From: an uncultured Collinsella sp. | GTDB taxonomy: Bacteria; Actinomycetota; Coriobacteriia; Coriobacteriales; Coriobacteriaceae | Length of the DNA stretch: 21,983 nt | Assembly (NCBI GenBank): GCA_900544845.1 | Contig: UQWV01000035.1 | Location: 1-21,983, forward strand | Direction: 5' to 3' | Part shown: in pieces, positions 20,875 through 21,983 of the stretch | Layout of the letters: every line of letters begins with the position of its first letter | Numbering within the stretch: the first letter of the stretch is position 1 | Made by a program: the position numbers and the translations under genes | Notes under the pieces: model-generated | What the model was told of the DNA's origin: nothing | Database searches by the model: none | What the model saw: only the letters and a program-made list of their open reading frames with translations

Positions 20875-21837
20875 ATGGCCGAACCCCACGATAGGAAGCC
20901 GATCCTCACGATCGAGCAGCAGATAGAGCACCTCAAGCAGAAGGGCGTAGCCTTCGAACTGTGTTCCGAGGAAGAGGCCGCGGACTACCTGCGCGACAAG
21001 TGCAACTTCTTCAAGCTCGCATCCTACCGCAAACTCTTCTCGAAATACGAGGGAGGCCCGCGCGACGGCCGCTACGTAGACCTCGACTTCGGCCAGCTGC
21101 GCCTGCTCGCGGCGCTCGACCAGGAGCTGCGCCACGCCCTGCTCGGCATGACGCTCGACATCGAGCATTTCCAGAAGGTGACACTGCTTCGCGAGATGGA
21201 GGACCGTGGAGAGGACGGCTACGCCATCGTGGCCGACTACATGGCATCGCTTACCACTGCAAACAGGGAGTACCGCCTGCGCGAGCTCAAGATGAGCGGC
21301 CGCAGCCCCTACAGCTCGAGCCTCTACGCGAAGTACTCCGGCGACATGCCTGCCTGCGCCTTCCTTGAGCTCACCTCGTTCGGCACCCTCATCGACTTCG
21401 TGCGCTTCTGCGCCAGGCGATGGGGCGACAGGCGCCTCGAGGCCTCCCACTACGACCTCAAGCGCGTGAAGTCCGTCCGCAACTGCGCCGCGCACGGCTC
21501 GTGCCTGATCAACTGCTTCGCCGAGAGGGGCGCCGCCCGGGGCTCGGCGTCCAGCGGCGTCTCCCGAAGGGTCGCCGCCGTGGGGATTCCCAAGGCGACC
21601 AGGAGGAAGTGGATGGGGAATACGGCCATGCAGGAGGTCGCGACCGTGCTCGTGGCGCACTCCGGCTTGGTACCCGAGGGCTCCTCGCGCTCGCGCGCCG
21701 CATCCGAGCTCGCCGAGATGTTCGCCAGGGCCGACGGCGAAACCGAGGCGCTGCCCGACAAGGGGCCCGACGCCGCAGCTCGCTCCGCGCTCGAGTTCCT
21801 TCGCAGGTTGACAGAATCGCTCGGGTTGGTAGAATAG
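20875..21837 (+). CDS. Abi_2-family (AbiD/AbiF-like) abortive infection protein
   Basis: A 320-residue soluble protein. The Abi_2 layout is seen: LTIEQQIEHLKQKGVAF (11-27), a DYLRDKCNFFKLASYRKLF segment (37-55), LDFGQLRLLAALDQELRHAL (70-89) in the first helical half, and TSFGTLIDF (167-175). The HEPN-type end is VRNCAAHGS (201-209), where Arg202 and His207 form the R-x4-H RNase motif. Family members such as AbiD, AbiD1 and AbiF abort phage infection in lactococci. AGGAG seven bases before the ATG supports the start. The ~100 residues after the HEPN motif are low-complexity, Ala/Arg/Ser-rich and not typical. It is monocistronic with its own promoter. A strong promoter overlaps its stop codon. 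Confidence 0.8.
   Translation: MAEPHDRKPILTIEQQIEHLKQKGVAFELCSEEEAADYLRDKCNFFKLASYRKLFSKYEGGPRDGRYVDLDFGQLRLLAALDQELRHALLGMTLDIEHFQKVTLLREMEDRGEDGYAIVADYMASLTTANREYRLRELKMSGRSPYSSSLYAKYSGDMPACAFLELTSFGTLIDFVRFCARRWGDRRLEASHYDLKRVKSVRNCAAHGSCLINCFAERGAARGSASSGVSRRVAAVGIPKATRRKWMGNTAMQEVATVLVAHSGLVPEGSSRSRAASELAEMFARADGETEALPDKGPDAAARSALEFLRRLTESLGLVE
21808..21835 (+). promoter_or_regulatory. Near-consensus promoter overlapping the Abi stop codon
   Basis: TTGACA (21808-21813), a 16-base spacer, and TAGAAT (21830-21835) with a TGG extension. The start would be near 21842, giving a short RNA that ends at the terminator below. The same TGGTAGAATAG occurs before the Abi gene (20834-20844). Confidence 0.5.
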
Positions 21838-21841
21838 CCTG

Positions 21842-21903
21842 CAGATAGCAAAACCTTCACGGTTTTAGGGGCGGACTTGCGCAAGCGACTCTGCCCTATT
21901 TTT
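21842..21903 (+). ncRNA. Candidate ~60-nt small RNA or Abi terminator
   Basis: Two hairpins are visible: AAAACC/GGTTTT (21850-21855 and 21861-21866), then TAGGG-C-GGA with TCTGCCCTA (21866-21875 and 21890-21898, one bulged G), enclosing CTTGCGCAAG. TTTTT follows at 21899-21903. The second is a convincing intrinsic terminator for the Abi gene. Together with the promoter it could equally be a small RNA gene. Confidence 0.45.
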
Positions 21904-21983
21904 ATATGGCTCTTCGGTGGTTTCTGTGGGAGAGATTCCGGCATAGGCCCAGCTCAGCGGGCGAAAACAACGATCTGGAACTG
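21904..21983. other. Window end, nothing recognised
   Basis: About 80 bases after the terminator. I see no gene start. The GGGAGAGATTCC segment is reminiscent of structured leader RNAs but is too short to assign. Confidence 0.3.

Noticed and set aside
21906..21983. Glycine-riboswitch-like GGGAGAGA segment at the window end
   Set aside because: The conserved CCGAAGGNGCAA element is not found, and the sequence stops too soon to judge.
1..21983. CRISPR arrays, tRNA and rRNA genes
   Set aside because: No regularly spaced repeats and no recognisable tRNA or rRNA segments were seen on either strand.

Overview
The window looks like an accessory region of a high-GC gut actinobacterium of the class Coriobacteriia, most likely Collinsella or a close relative. 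This rests on the GC-rich third codon positions of the sugar operon, the mannose-type PTS with a LevR-like regulator, and a pair of ~400-bp noncoding repeats of a kind I associate with Collinsella. No rRNA, tRNA or core marker gene is present, so genus level is an inference.

Layout. (1) 1-1210: a decayed YjdF/DUF2992 tail, then a leftward ToxN/AbiQ/TenpN-like toxin gene preceded by a structured leader. (2) 1211-3224: a short sequence resembling the 3' end of guaA, then a rightward, lower-GC operon of two intact methyltransferases and one truncated one, behind a near-consensus DtxR/IdeR iron box. It ends in a strong bidirectional terminator. (3) 3256-10751, leftward: a complete carbohydrate locus in transcription order levR-like regulator, PTS IIB, IIC, IID, IIA, a DUF2961/GH172 glycosidase and a ROK fructokinase. 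The simplest reading is uptake and intracellular cleavage of a fructose-containing disaccharide such as a difructose anhydride. (4) 10.8-11.5 kb: gene fragments on both strands. (5) 11479-15250, leftward: a defence-like cluster made of a DUF4365-like nuclease gene, a small gene with an HEPN-type RX4H motif, and an AAA/DUF4143 ATPase whose ribosome site lies in a possible RNA switch. (6) 15397-17000: debris, namely a GyrI-like tail, repeat copy A, an ATPase tail and an IS3-type transposase remnant. (7) 17013-20308: a mef/msr(D)-type macrolide-resistance operon with promoter, leader peptide, attenuator and terminator. (8) 20403-21903: repeat copy B, an Abi_2-family gene, and a promoter plus hairpin pair at its end.

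How it fits together. The sugar operon is one coherent pathway. Almost everything else is mobile, defence or resistance cargo. The two 400-bp direct repeats A and B bracket the mef/msr operon, and both begin with a guaA-tail-like sequence that occurs a third time at 1211. This suggests stacked, decayed integrations at a guaA-type attachment sequence. No integrase is visible, so mobility today is not supported from this window alone. The least described items are the DUF4365-like/HEPN gene pair, the LevR-like regulator lacking the sigma-54 contact loop, the GH172-PTS locus, and the mef leader attenuator.
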